A stretch of DNA of 64,000 bases from Bacteroides luti. GTDB taxonomy: Bacteria > Bacteroidota > Bacteroidia > Bacteroidales > Bacteroidaceae. The stretch's first letter is position 1. Each line of letters begins with the position of its first letter. The notes beneath the pieces were generated by a model. That model searched no databases. It saw only the letters and a program-made list of their open reading frames with translations, and was not told the DNA's origin. The stretch is taken from contig NZ_FQTV01000007.1 in assembly GCF_900128905.1 (NCBI RefSeq), positions 124,001-188,000 on the forward strand. Reading direction: 5' to 3'. This document shows positions 28,446-37,074 of the stretch, in pieces. Both the position numbers and the translations under genes were made by a program.

Positions 28446-30361
28446 TAGACTTTCTTTGCATAGAAAATCTTATTCAGGCGTTTATCTTCCTCACTAATTC
28501 CAAACTCTTCATTGTCTATTTCTGAATAAGGTACATATAGTAAGTTTTTATCCAGTACTTCTATAAGGAATCTTTTCATGTCATCAAGATCCAGATCTGT
28601 GAAATCTGAAATCTTATCATTGATTTCTTTAGGATTTACTTTCCAGCTAAGAAATCCTGTTTCTTGCATTGATTGCCAAATGGTTTGCAATTCATTTTTT
28701 GTTGTAGCCGTTTGTATTTGATCTACAAAATTTTGATTAGATTTGGCTAATTCGCAATAGACGAAAGAACCTCCACCTTTCCAATTTACAGTACTAGAAA
28801 CCCCTCCATTTTCACCTTTGATAACCTTACAGAGACGTTTTACTGCAACTTCTTTTATGTAATTCATCTGATCAATCCCAATATATTTTCGATTCATTTT
28901 ATGTGCAACAGCAGCTGTAGTTCCGCTTCCCAGGAAAAAATCCATCACTAAATCTCCTTCTGTGGTTACTGCTTTAACTAAAAAGGCTATGAGAGTTTCT
29001 GGTTTAGGGAAAGATGGAAATGGTAACTTAAGGTTATCTATTTCTTTTTTGGAATCTTCGTTTGTAGAAATTCCTATTGCTTTTGATAAATATAGTCCAT
29101 CAATGAATTTGTCAGGTGCAATAATTGATGCATCTTCTCTTTGATATCTAATTGACATTTTATCTGTTTTTATGATGAAATAAGTCTTATTAGATATTTC
29201 ATCATATACAGTATTTTGTCCCCATTTGAACCTGCCACTTAGTGTTACACTATTATTGTTTGTAGAATTTAAAACTTCTATATCTGTTAATAATTGAAGT
29301 GATTCATATATTCCTTTTTTATATATTCCATCAGGTATATTGAAATGAATAGAGTTAGGAGGAAAAGTCAAATTTTTTATGGGATTTCCACTATTTAATA
29401 AAGGAGCATCAGAATTGTCACTTTCTCTACCATGATAACTCAATGATTTATTTTGTTTCTTTTCATAACAATGAATGAATTCTATATTCTTTCTACTTTT
29501 CTTAGATAAAGTTGGAGCATTATCTGTATTTTTCCAAACAAATGTATCGACAAAAGATTCTGGTGAAAAAATACTATCGCATAGCACTTTTAAGTAAGCT
29601 TGTTCATTATCGTCGCATTGGATGAATATGATTCCATTATCTTTTAAAAGAATAAATGCTATTTCTAATCTATTCTTCATAAAAGTTAACCAAGTTGAAT
29701 GTTGAAAACTATCATTATATTGAAAACTGTCATTTCCGGTATTATATGGAGGATCAATATATATCAATTTGACTTGCCCTGCATACTTTTCTTTTAAAGA
29801 ATGCAATGCTAGTAAGTTATTACCTTTTATTATCAAATTGTCATTTTTAGATATAGATTCAACGTTGTGTTCTCCCTCGCTGTCGTATTTTACGAAATTA
29901 GTAAGTGTTTTTGGTTCTGTTAAACGATTTATTTCATCGGGAGCAAGTATCTCATTCCAAAAAACTTCATTTCGTTTTGCATCCTCTTTTGTTTGTCCTC
30001 CTTCGAGCACACAATCTTTGTAAGGCCATGAAAGAACTACTTCTTTACTTTCGGCAAGGAAGTCGCCCTCATCACCCACCAGCCCAATTTTATTTTTAAA
30101 AGAGGTATAGCTATCTGGCAAGAAACGCTTGTTACTTACAAATTTCTGGAACTTTACTTTATCGAAGATAAGAATACCTTCTACTTCCGTAAAGAAATTA
30201 TTTTTTAGTTTTTCATTGCTTAAAAGCAGTTTTATAAATTCCGGTTTTAGCTGCAATGCTGCTTCAACGATTTTATTTTTGAGAAGATTTCCATCTTCTC
30301 CTGCATATTGTGAATCGGATGCCAAAAGGGCTTCCAGCTCTGTAAATAGGTTTGTTGTCAT
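28445..30361 (-). CDS. mod: Type III restriction-modification Mod subunit (adenine-N6 DNA methyltransferase)
   Basis: This 638-residue methyltransferase has the beta-class motif order: catalytic DPPY in IYIDPPYNTGND (203-206) first, then the SAM-binding motif I in MDFFLGSGTTAAVAH (about residue 475). The N-terminal 170 residues and the stretch between the two motifs would hold target recognition. It methylates adenine on one strand and recruits Res. The start lies 2 bp after the SNF2 helicase stop, which implies tight translational coupling. The middle region (about 300-440) is probably the variable recognition domain. Confidence 0.94.
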   Translation of the reverse strand: MTTNLFTELEALLASDSQYAGEDGNLLKNKIVEAALQLKPEFIKLLLSNEKLKNNFFTEVEGILIFDKVKFQKFVSNKRFLPDSYTSFKNKIGLVGDEGDFLAESKEVVLSWPYKDCVLEGGQTKEDAKRNEVFWNEILAPDEINRLTEPKTLTNFVKYDSEGEHNVESISKNDNLIIKGNNLLALHSLKEKYAGQVKLIYIDPPYNTGNDSFQYNDSFQHSTWLTFMKNRLEIAFILLKDNGIIFIQCDDNEQAYLKVLCDSIFSPESFVDTFVWKNTDNAPTLSKKSRKNIEFIHCYEKKQNKSLSYHGRESDNSDAPLLNSGNPIKNLTFPPNSIHFNIPDGIYKKGIYESLQLLTDIEVLNSTNNNSVTLSGRFKWGQNTVYDEISNKTYFIIKTDKMSIRYQREDASIIAPDKFIDGLYLSKAIGISTNEDSKKEIDNLKLPFPSFPKPETLIAFLVKAVTTEGDLVMDFFLGSGTTAAVAHKMNRKYIGIDQMNYIKEVAVKRLCKVIKGENGGVSSTVNWKGGGSFVYCELAKSNQNFVDQIQTATTKNELQTIWQSMQETGFLSWKVNPKEINDKISDFTDLDLDDMKRFLIEVLDKNLLYVPYSEIDNEEFGISEEDKRLNKIFYAKKV

Positions 30362-30363
30362 AT

Positions 30364-33243
30364 TTAATTTTTAATTCTCCATTCCAAAATAAAACCATCT
30401 TCCACTTTAATTTCATTCTCTGCCATTTCGTACAATCTGGCTATCAATAAATTTTTCTGCTCTTTTAATTCCTTCTTCTTCTGATCAAAGAGTTTCCATG
30501 CATTATCTCGTTTATCCTCCAATGCATTCTTTTCAATCTGAATAGCTAAACGCTTTTTCATATTGCGCTCCTGCATAAACTCTTTGTTTTTTATTTCAAT
30601 CTCTTCGTCCAGAGAAATAAGAGATTTCTGAAGTTCCTGCCTATTATCTTCTGTCCAATGCTCAATTTTCTGAATTTCTTCATCCATTAAGCTAGAATTA
30701 CGCTCTTCTAATTGTTCTATTAATTGCGTTTTCTGTTCGTCAAAGATAGTTATTAAATTCTTTTCAATATCGGTATTTATTGTTATTTCATTACTTGAAA
30801 CAACAGGAAGTTCTAACAAGCGTTTGGCAAACTCTTCTTCCAACGGATTCATATCTTTGTCACAAATTGTGATAAGTAACTGTTCTTCAATATCATTCAA
30901 TGAACAAAAACGAACTAATTTCAGCATTAAATAGCCATGAGCGCCATTGGCAACCTCTAGCATTGATATTTTAAACGGGTACTTCTTATAATCGAAAGTC
31001 AATGATGAAACAGGAACTATAAGTTTTCTACATTGTTCTACTACCCATTTTGCCAAAGGATGACTTATACGATAGTTGTAATACAATCCGCTTTGTTTGC
31101 CTAACCGATATCGCCCGAGTGGAACATTAATGCCACTTGGAACATGATTCAATACAAAAATAGATTGCTCTTCGTTCTCTACTGTGATATATCCTTGTAA
31201 ACGAGCTTTTGTTAATTCCCATAGATTTTTCTGGAATTTAGATAATCGCAACTCATCTTTTTCCTGCCGGATACGAAGTTTTTCTATTACTTCTTCATCA
31301 AAGTTTTCCATTAAAGAAACCTTTGTGTCACTCATTGTTTGCTTAATGCTTTCATCAAGTTCTTCCTGCAGATGATTAAATGCATTGTTTATTTCTTCTT
31401 CGCTACGACAAGTTTGGTATATCTCCAGCATTCTGCGCTCAAAATCTACCCCTGATTCAATACTTCCCAATACTTCATCGCTAGAGCCAAATACACCGTC
31501 AAAGAGTTTGAACTTATCGCTTAGTAATTGATAAACACGAACATCAGCCGCATTCGATTTATTGATAAAGTTCACAACCACAACATCATATTTTTGACCA
31601 TACCTGTGACAACGGCCAATTCGTTGTTCCACACGTTGAGGATTCCATGGTAAATCATAATTAACCAGGAGAGAACAGAACTGAAGATTGATACCTTCGG
31701 CTGCAGCTTCCGTAGCAATCATAATAGAAGCTTCTTCTTTAAAATAATCAACTAACGCCTGGCGTTTATCGGCTGTTGGAGAACCGGATACCTGTTGGGT
31801 ATTAGCATTCTTATTTAACCAACTTTTGTAAATTGCTTTAGATTGTGAGTCATTATTTGAGCCATTGAACAGTACAACTTTTCCCTTATAGCCGCTATTT
31901 TCTAATAGTTCATAAATGTATTTCTGAGTACGGGTACTTTCAGTAAAAATTAAGGCCTTTTGCATTGCTCCAAGTTGCTCCATTTTTTCAAAACCAAGCT
32001 TCAGAGCCAATAATAAACAATCTCCTTTTGAATTAGATGCAATACTTAAAGCTAAATGAAGATAGGTTTTAAGTTCTTCAATCTCATCTTTTATATTCTC
32101 TATTTCTTCTTCAGAATATTCTTTTTCATTATTATCCTCATCTTCTGTTTCGCTCCATTCGTCAGATTCTTCACCATATCCTTCATAGTCCTCGGATAAT
32201 TTGTCGGACAAACTATACTGATGATCATGCTGTTTAACAACGCTTTCTAATCTTGCAATAATAGTAGCAAGGGTATTCGCTACAGCAAATGTAGAAGAAG
32301 CAAGAAGCTTTCTTAGTATTAATGTAATAAGGCTACGTTGGCTTTTGGGTAGCCCGTATGCATCATCGCGACGAAGGTATTCACTGATTAAATCATATAG
32401 TTTTGCTTCATCTTCGGTAGGATAATATTCCTGAACCATCGGAATACGACGGGTATATTTTACATATTCCTGTACTTGCTTTCTCAGTGTACGGTGAATA
32501 ACAGGTTGAATACGCTTTCTAAGTTCTACATAGGTATCTTCATTTCTTAGATTGACTTTACTATATTGTGCAGTAAAACTATCAATGCTACCAAAATAAT
32601 TATCATCAATAACACTAATCAGTCCATGTAGTTCCTGAATATTATTCTGTAAAGGTGTAGCTGTAAGAAGTATTTTTTTAAATGGCAGTAAGGCTTCTTT
32701 TATTATACCTGCCATTCCATTGCTATTTTTATATACGTTCCGAAGTTTGTGCGCTTCATCTATAACAACCAAATCCCATTGAATACGCTTAATATGCATT
32801 ATCTGTTTTTTTGCAAACTGATAAGAACAAATAATTAGCCGGCCTTTTTGTTCAAATGGATTATGATAAGTATTATTCAATATGGAATTAAAATTTTTAC
32901 TTTCCAAAATGATTGAAGGAATAAAAAATTTATCTTCCATTTCTGCGTTCCACTGTTTTCGTAAGGTTGCAGGAGAAATAATAAGTATTCTGCGCTTTCG
33001 CTCTGCCCAATGCTGGCTTATTACAAGTCCGGCTTCAATCGTTTTTCCTAACCCAACTTCATCACCTAATACAGCACCCTTGCTTAAAGGGCTACGAAAG
33101 GCAAACAAAGCAGCATCAACCTGATGTGGATTTAAATCAACACGTGCTTCAGAAAGAACACTTGTTAGTTTGTCATCATCTGAAGCACTTTTTTTACGGG
33201 AAAGTTTCCAGGCAATATATTTTTGTTGTTGTAAGGTTAACAT
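30364..33243 (-). CDS. SNF2-family (HepA/DrmD-like) DNA helicase
   Basis: This 959-residue protein has an N-terminal SNF2 ATPase lobe, with Walker A GDEVGLGKTIEAG (about 60-72), motif II VVIDEAHKLRN (about 155-165) and motif III LLTATPLQNN. An acidic insert (EDEDNNEKEYSEEE, about 375-390) precedes the second lobe, with IATEAAAEGINLQFCSLLVN and the arginine finger in RVEQRIGRCHRYGQ. The last 150 residues form a long coiled coil rich in Glu/Lys. SNF2 helicases accompany methyltransferases in several defence loci (for example DISARM). It is translationally coupled to mod, so it very likely belongs to the same system. Confidence 0.9.
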   Translation of the reverse strand: MLTLQQQKYIAWKLSRKKSASDDDKLTSVLSEARVDLNPHQVDAALFAFRSPLSKGAVLGDEVGLGKTIEAGLVISQHWAERKRRILIISPATLRKQWNAEMEDKFFIPSIILESKNFNSILNNTYHNPFEQKGRLIICSYQFAKKQIMHIKRIQWDLVVIDEAHKLRNVYKNSNGMAGIIKEALLPFKKILLTATPLQNNIQELHGLISVIDDNYFGSIDSFTAQYSKVNLRNEDTYVELRKRIQPVIHRTLRKQVQEYVKYTRRIPMVQEYYPTEDEAKLYDLISEYLRRDDAYGLPKSQRSLITLILRKLLASSTFAVANTLATIIARLESVVKQHDHQYSLSDKLSEDYEGYGEESDEWSETEDEDNNEKEYSEEEIENIKDEIEELKTYLHLALSIASNSKGDCLLLALKLGFEKMEQLGAMQKALIFTESTRTQKYIYELLENSGYKGKVVLFNGSNNDSQSKAIYKSWLNKNANTQQVSGSPTADKRQALVDYFKEEASIMIATEAAAEGINLQFCSLLVNYDLPWNPQRVEQRIGRCHRYGQKYDVVVVNFINKSNAADVRVYQLLSDKFKLFDGVFGSSDEVLGSIESGVDFERRMLEIYQTCRSEEEINNAFNHLQEELDESIKQTMSDTKVSLMENFDEEVIEKLRIRQEKDELRLSKFQKNLWELTKARLQGYITVENEEQSIFVLNHVPSGINVPLGRYRLGKQSGLYYNYRISHPLAKWVVEQCRKLIVPVSSLTFDYKKYPFKISMLEVANGAHGYLMLKLVRFCSLNDIEEQLLITICDKDMNPLEEEFAKRLLELPVVSSNEITINTDIEKNLITIFDEQKTQLIEQLEERNSSLMDEEIQKIEHWTEDNRQELQKSLISLDEEIEIKNKEFMQERNMKKRLAIQIEKNALEDKRDNAWKLFDQKKKELKEQKNLLIARLYEMAENEIKVEDGFILEWRIKN

Positions 33244-33389
33244 CTCAATTATAAATTATGCTGTACAAATATAGTTAAATTATTTTTATGGCAAAATTTA
33301 TAATTGAAAAGTTAAATTGTATTTTGCTATTTATCTGTCTTCTCAAAATTTAGTTCCAGACTGTTGAGGTTACGAGAATAATAACAGAT

Positions 33390-33776
33390 CTAGTTATTGA
33401 CTAAAGATAATATTTGTGATGTTTTATTGGCTTTAAATGCTTTAACTTCAATTGGCGATAGTTGCTTAGACTTTACAATAACTTCCAGTTCTGGAAGGCT
33501 ATATACTGAAAGAGTATTTTCTTTAAGCATGAATTGCATATTGTTTATTAACCGTCGTTGCATATCAGGAAGTTCTAATTTTAGCTTACCAGTATTATCG
33601 TAAATGTTTATACTTACATTAGGAATTCGAATAATATAAACCCCTACTTCAAAAGTAATGGAATATTTTGAATTATTTGAATATACTATTTCATTATTTA
33701 AAATGCAATTAGTAATGTTTGTAGTTGTTGAAAGAATAAGCATATCGTTTACCATCATTAGTAGGGATACCTTCAA
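33390..33776 (-). CDS. Hypothetical protein overlapping the helicase 3' end
   Basis: This beta-rich frame of 128 residues overlaps the last 68 bp of the upstream helicase gene in the +1 frame. A start at Met12 (33743) reduces the overlap to 35 bp. It has no signal peptide; the readable core is ITFEVGVYIIRIPNVSINIYDNTGKL. It could be a small coupled gene, or a frameshifted extension of the helicase, whose own C-terminus is also beta-rich. No family is recognised. Confidence 0.4.
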   Translation of the reverse strand: MKVSLLMMVNDMLILSTTTNITNCILNNEIVYSNNSKYSITFEVGVYIIRIPNVSINIYDNTGKLKLELPDMQRRLINNMQFMLKENTLSVYSLPELEVIVKSKQLSPIEVKAFKANKTSQILSLVNN

Positions 33777-36246
33777 TCCTTTTCGTTATATTACTTTTAT
33801 AGTATTTTACAATCGTATAGTCTTTATATTGCAAAATTCTATAATTGTTATTTTGTTTTCCTGCTACTTTAATTGGTATGTAATTTTCTAATATTAGATT
33901 TCCTTCTTTGTTAAACATCGAATAAGTAGTATCTTTATTTATAAACTCTATATGATCATCAATTTCATTAATGCTCGTTAATGATGAGGCCCTTAAGTAA
34001 GCATCAGAGTCTCTTGAAAATATTGCAACTAAATCAGCTGTTTCAGCAAGACTATAATAGTTGTTATCTTCATAATAATTATCTAGATTAAGTCTGTAAA
34101 TAAATAAATTTTCACTATTCATACGTTGAATGTAGCTGTTAAGAACTTTTAATATTCCTTCTTCCAGAGGTATAATATTCTCAAGAGAAATAGGATTGAA
34201 TACTCCTGATAACTCTCCTTTTTTTAGTACAATACATGATTTGTAAGAGGTAATTTCGCTATAATCTGATGTAATAAATTGAAGATCCTGGTTATATAGA
34301 TTTAAGTGGTTAGAACTGTCGATTAGTGAGAAAAACCAATTATTAGGGCTTAAATCTTGATATTTAATAAATGATTCATTTCGTCCATCAATATGTACAA
34401 TAGAGCAAGATTTTTCAATGAATACTCTCTTACGATCTTCTGAAAAATGGGATATATCCTCTATATCTTTTTCGTTTTCTCGAAAAAGATACTTATCATT
34501 AAATATTTTATATTTACCCCATTTTTCACAAGAATCAAATTTCTGTAACTTTTCTCCAAAAAGAAAATATGGATAACTATATATTGTCTCTTGAATCATA
34601 TAACAAGAAGCTTTCTTGTTAAATTTTATATTATAATAGTTTGCTAATAAGTATATTTTACCGGCACTATTAAGAAGGCCATATCTTTTATTTTGTGGTT
34701 GAAAAATAGCATATCCATTATTAAATTGAGAGATTTTGATATAACGTGCTTCCAATATTATATTCCCTAAAATGTCTTTCAAACCTTTCAAACCATTTTG
34801 AGTGAATGGTATAGGTAGGCTTTCTTTAATAAGCTGAGCCTCTTTTTTATCCTGGATGAACTTTTTTGAACTGCGCACAATGATCATCTCTTCGTTATCC
34901 TCGGAAAGATCACTTTCTCTGTATCTGGAAGTCATTTTCTTGATATTACTATAATTTTCTTCAGGGATATCTTTACCAAGAAAGTGATAATGCCATTTAC
35001 GTTTTGCTTCAGGAAGACCGAAGCGATTGTAAAGCCCTACATTATCTAAAATAATTGTCTTTTCTTTTAAGTGGGTAGGCCGTAATCCTCTTCCAACTTG
35101 CTGGAGAAACTTTGCCAGAGATTTGGTTGGTCGGGCAAGCTGTATAAACTCAACTTCGGGGCAATCGAATCCTTCAGAAAAAATATCGACATTAACAATC
35201 ACATCTATTTCTCCTGCTTTGAAAAGCTGAACATACATTGTACGGTCTTTTGATGATGTTTTACTATCAATCTGGACAATATTTACTCCTTTGTTTTTAA
35301 AAAGTGTACAGATGTTTTCGCAGTGTTTGCGATTTATAGCGTAAATAATTCCTTTTTTACCTTTTGCATGTTGAGTATAAGCTTCCCATAATTTAGCTCG
35401 TATTTTGTCTTTGTCAAGATGCTTTTCAAGCTCCTTGTCTGCATAATCGCCTCCAATAAAATGGTCAATAGATTCAATTTCTTGTTGAATGGTGCTATCT
35501 GGACGAATCGAAATATAATCATATAAAGATAGATGTCCTTTTTCTATAAAATCAGAAATAGATGGAGAGATTATTATATCGTCGAATAATTCGGTGAAGC
35601 TTTGTTTATTAAGACGACAAGGGGTAGCTGTAAGGCCTAATTTGCGGGCATTAGGATAGAGTCTCCATAGTTTTTTGTATCCGGCAGCAACTGAATGGTG
35701 AGCTTCATCAATTATTATAAAGTCGAAATTAGTATTATTTAATCGACCCTGAGTTTTTTCAGACATGAATGTCTGGATAGATGCGACTTGAACAGAACGA
35801 TTTAAATGTTGTTCAGTACTTCCTTGAATGATACCATGCGTTATACAATATTTATGATTTAAAGTTTCGCTAATTTGATTTATTAGTTCTACTCGATGTG
35901 CTATCACTAAAATTTTTAGTGATATATTCAAAGAAAGAAGATCTTTAATTATGGAAGTGAAAAGGACTGTTTTTCCTGTACCAGTTGGCATTTGGAACAT
36001 TATATTGTTAATCTCTGTCCATTTTTTATAGATGTTTTTCTTAGCGTTTATTTGATAGTCGCGTAAGTTTTCATTGTTTTGAAATAAGTTATTAAAGTCA
36101 ATAGAGAGAATACTCTCACATGAAATAGGTTTAATGATTTTATCTTTTATTATTTTTTTATTATTAGCTCCTGATGAAGTTTTGGATTTCTTTTCTTCCA
36201 TAGGAAGTAATCCAAGACTCCTTAAAAAATCTGCATCTTCACTCAT
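33709..36246 (-). CDS. SSL2-like DEAD/DEAH helicase with WG-repeat-like C-terminus
   Basis: This 845-residue protein has a superfamily-2 core in residues about 60-430: Walker A MPTGTGKTVLF, motif II FIIIDEAHHSV, motif III GLTATPCRL and motif VI LQQVGRGLRPT. The C-terminal 350 residues form repeats of short strands (NGYAIFQPQNKRYGLLN, WGKYKIFNDKYLFRE, CIVLKKGELSGVF) that resemble WG/KWG beta-repeats. Similar helicases occur in bacterial defence islands. It precedes the SNF2-mod-HEPN-res run on the same strand, 465 bp upstream of the SNF2 gene, with the small overlapping ORF between. Confidence 0.85.
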   Translation of the reverse strand: MSEDADFLRSLGLLPMEEKKSKTSSGANNKKIIKDKIIKPISCESILSIDFNNLFQNNENLRDYQINAKKNIYKKWTEINNIMFQMPTGTGKTVLFTSIIKDLLSLNISLKILVIAHRVELINQISETLNHKYCITHGIIQGSTEQHLNRSVQVASIQTFMSEKTQGRLNNTNFDFIIIDEAHHSVAAGYKKLWRLYPNARKLGLTATPCRLNKQSFTELFDDIIISPSISDFIEKGHLSLYDYISIRPDSTIQQEIESIDHFIGGDYADKELEKHLDKDKIRAKLWEAYTQHAKGKKGIIYAINRKHCENICTLFKNKGVNIVQIDSKTSSKDRTMYVQLFKAGEIDVIVNVDIFSEGFDCPEVEFIQLARPTKSLAKFLQQVGRGLRPTHLKEKTIILDNVGLYNRFGLPEAKRKWHYHFLGKDIPEENYSNIKKMTSRYRESDLSEDNEEMIIVRSSKKFIQDKKEAQLIKESLPIPFTQNGLKGLKDILGNIILEARYIKISQFNNGYAIFQPQNKRYGLLNSAGKIYLLANYYNIKFNKKASCYMIQETIYSYPYFLFGEKLQKFDSCEKWGKYKIFNDKYLFRENEKDIEDISHFSEDRKRVFIEKSCSIVHIDGRNESFIKYQDLSPNNWFFSLIDSSNHLNLYNQDLQFITSDYSEITSYKSCIVLKKGELSGVFNPISLENIIPLEEGILKVLNSYIQRMNSENLFIYRLNLDNYYEDNNYYSLAETADLVAIFSRDSDAYLRASSLTSINEIDDHIEFINKDTTYSMFNKEGNLILENYIPIKVAGKQNNNYRILQYKDYTIVKYYKSNITKRIEGIPTNDGKRYAYSFNNYKHY

Positions 36247-36329
36247 GTTTTATTTAAATTAATACAAATGTACTTGAATTCTAACTTTGAATATTATTTA
36301 AAGTAAAATTTATTAATTATCTCTGGTTT

Positions 36330-36725
36330 TTACTTATCACTCTTCTCAAACCCAGCTGCACTAATCCTCTTTTTCATCTTGGTAGAAGCACGGAAATTTA
36401 CACTCTTCACCTCAATACTCTCGGCTCGATGAGGTTCTTCGGGATCAAAATCTTCACGGAACTGTGCAGAAAGTTGGAAAGCCCCATAATCGTTTAAGGC
36501 AACGGTGTAACCATTCTTTAATGCTTTCTCTATTGCACTGAATGTTTTAGTTATTGCTAGCTCCATTTCTGTACGTAGTACTGGGTCGTTTCCTGCAATG
36601 TATTCGGCTAATGCTTTTGTGTTTAGCTTTTCTCTGCTTTTTATTATAGGATGAACACCGCCTTTTTTCTTTGTGTCTTTACTTAAATTATCGTTTATCT
36701 CCTTGAATTTATATGGTATGCCCAT
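36330..36725 (-). CDS. HU-like DNA-binding protein
   Basis: This 131-residue protein has the core of the HU/IHF fold: helices KLNTKALAEYIAGNDPVLRTEMELAITKT split over about residues 33-62, then a beta-arm with LNDYGAFQLSAQFREDF and VKSVNFRASTKMKKRI. The N-terminal 30 residues are an extension seen in the HU-like proteins of Bacteroidetes. These proteins are often found near VapE/primase genes in mobile or phage-derived DNA, as here. The gene is 83 bp upstream of the helicase. Three evenly spaced TGTACA motifs lie in its upstream region. Confidence 0.85.
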   Translation of the reverse strand: MGIPYKFKEINDNLSKDTKKKGGVHPIIKSREKLNTKALAEYIAGNDPVLRTEMELAITKTFSAIEKALKNGYTVALNDYGAFQLSAQFREDFDPEEPHRAESIEVKSVNFRASTKMKKRISAAGFEKSDK

Positions 36726-36764
36726 GGTAATTAATGTTTTATTGGTTTATGGTTTCTACAAACA

Positions 36765-36815
36765 TGTACAAGATTGAATACGAACATGTACATGTTCGAT
36801 AGTCGATTGTGTACA
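36765..36815. promoter_or_regulatory. Phased TGTACA motifs upstream of the HU-like gene
   Basis: TGTACA occurs at 36765-36770, 36787-36792 and 36810-36815, spaced 22 and 23 bp (about two helical turns). The middle copy sits in a perfect 18-bp palindrome (36781-36798). This arrangement suggests a cooperative operator or iteron array. Confidence 0.6.
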
Positions 36816-36933
36816 TGATCGATATGATGTCTCGTTTTGTTTTTGCTAATTCATATAGTCATATTTGCTAATATGCCTATATGTTTGAATTATAATGTCT
36901 TATGTGACTTTGGGCTTCCTTTATTGATTGAAT

Positions 36934-37074
36934 AGTGGTGTACATGGTGTACTTAAAAAGACTATTTTTGCTTTCTGGAAATTAAATTTTGAAAATTCCG
37001 CAATTTGCAGAATTTTCAAAAAAATATTTTGCAGAACGAAAAAAGAACGATTTATGTACACCATGTACACCACT
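36934..37074. repeat. 19-bp perfect inverted repeat pair enclosing a 35-bp hairpin
   Basis: The 19-mer at 36934-36952 recurs as its exact reverse complement at 37056-37074, ending next to the VapE stop codon (37075). Each arm contains the GTACACC/TGTACA theme seen upstream of the HU-like gene. Confidence 0.85.
36987..37021. repeat. Inner near-perfect cruciform
   Basis: A 12-bp perfect stem (36987-36998 with 37010-37021) continues into a GCA/TGC stem around AAT-rich centre bases with one mismatch between them. It lies in the middle of the outer inverted repeat. The 3' arm is followed by A, so it is not a plus-strand terminator; on the minus strand the T content after the arm would allow termination of the VapE transcript. 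Confidence 0.75.

Noticed and set aside
28246-28461. 71-residue minus-strand frame across the mod 3' end and the mod/HEPN gap
   Set aside because: It starts inside mod in another frame, has no ribosome-site or family support, and the same DNA is better explained by the plus-strand RNA with promoter and terminator.
33244-33389. Possible RNA gene or promoter region between the SNF2 gene and the small ORF
   Set aside because: AT-rich with no hairpin plus T-run and no consensus promoter pair visible.
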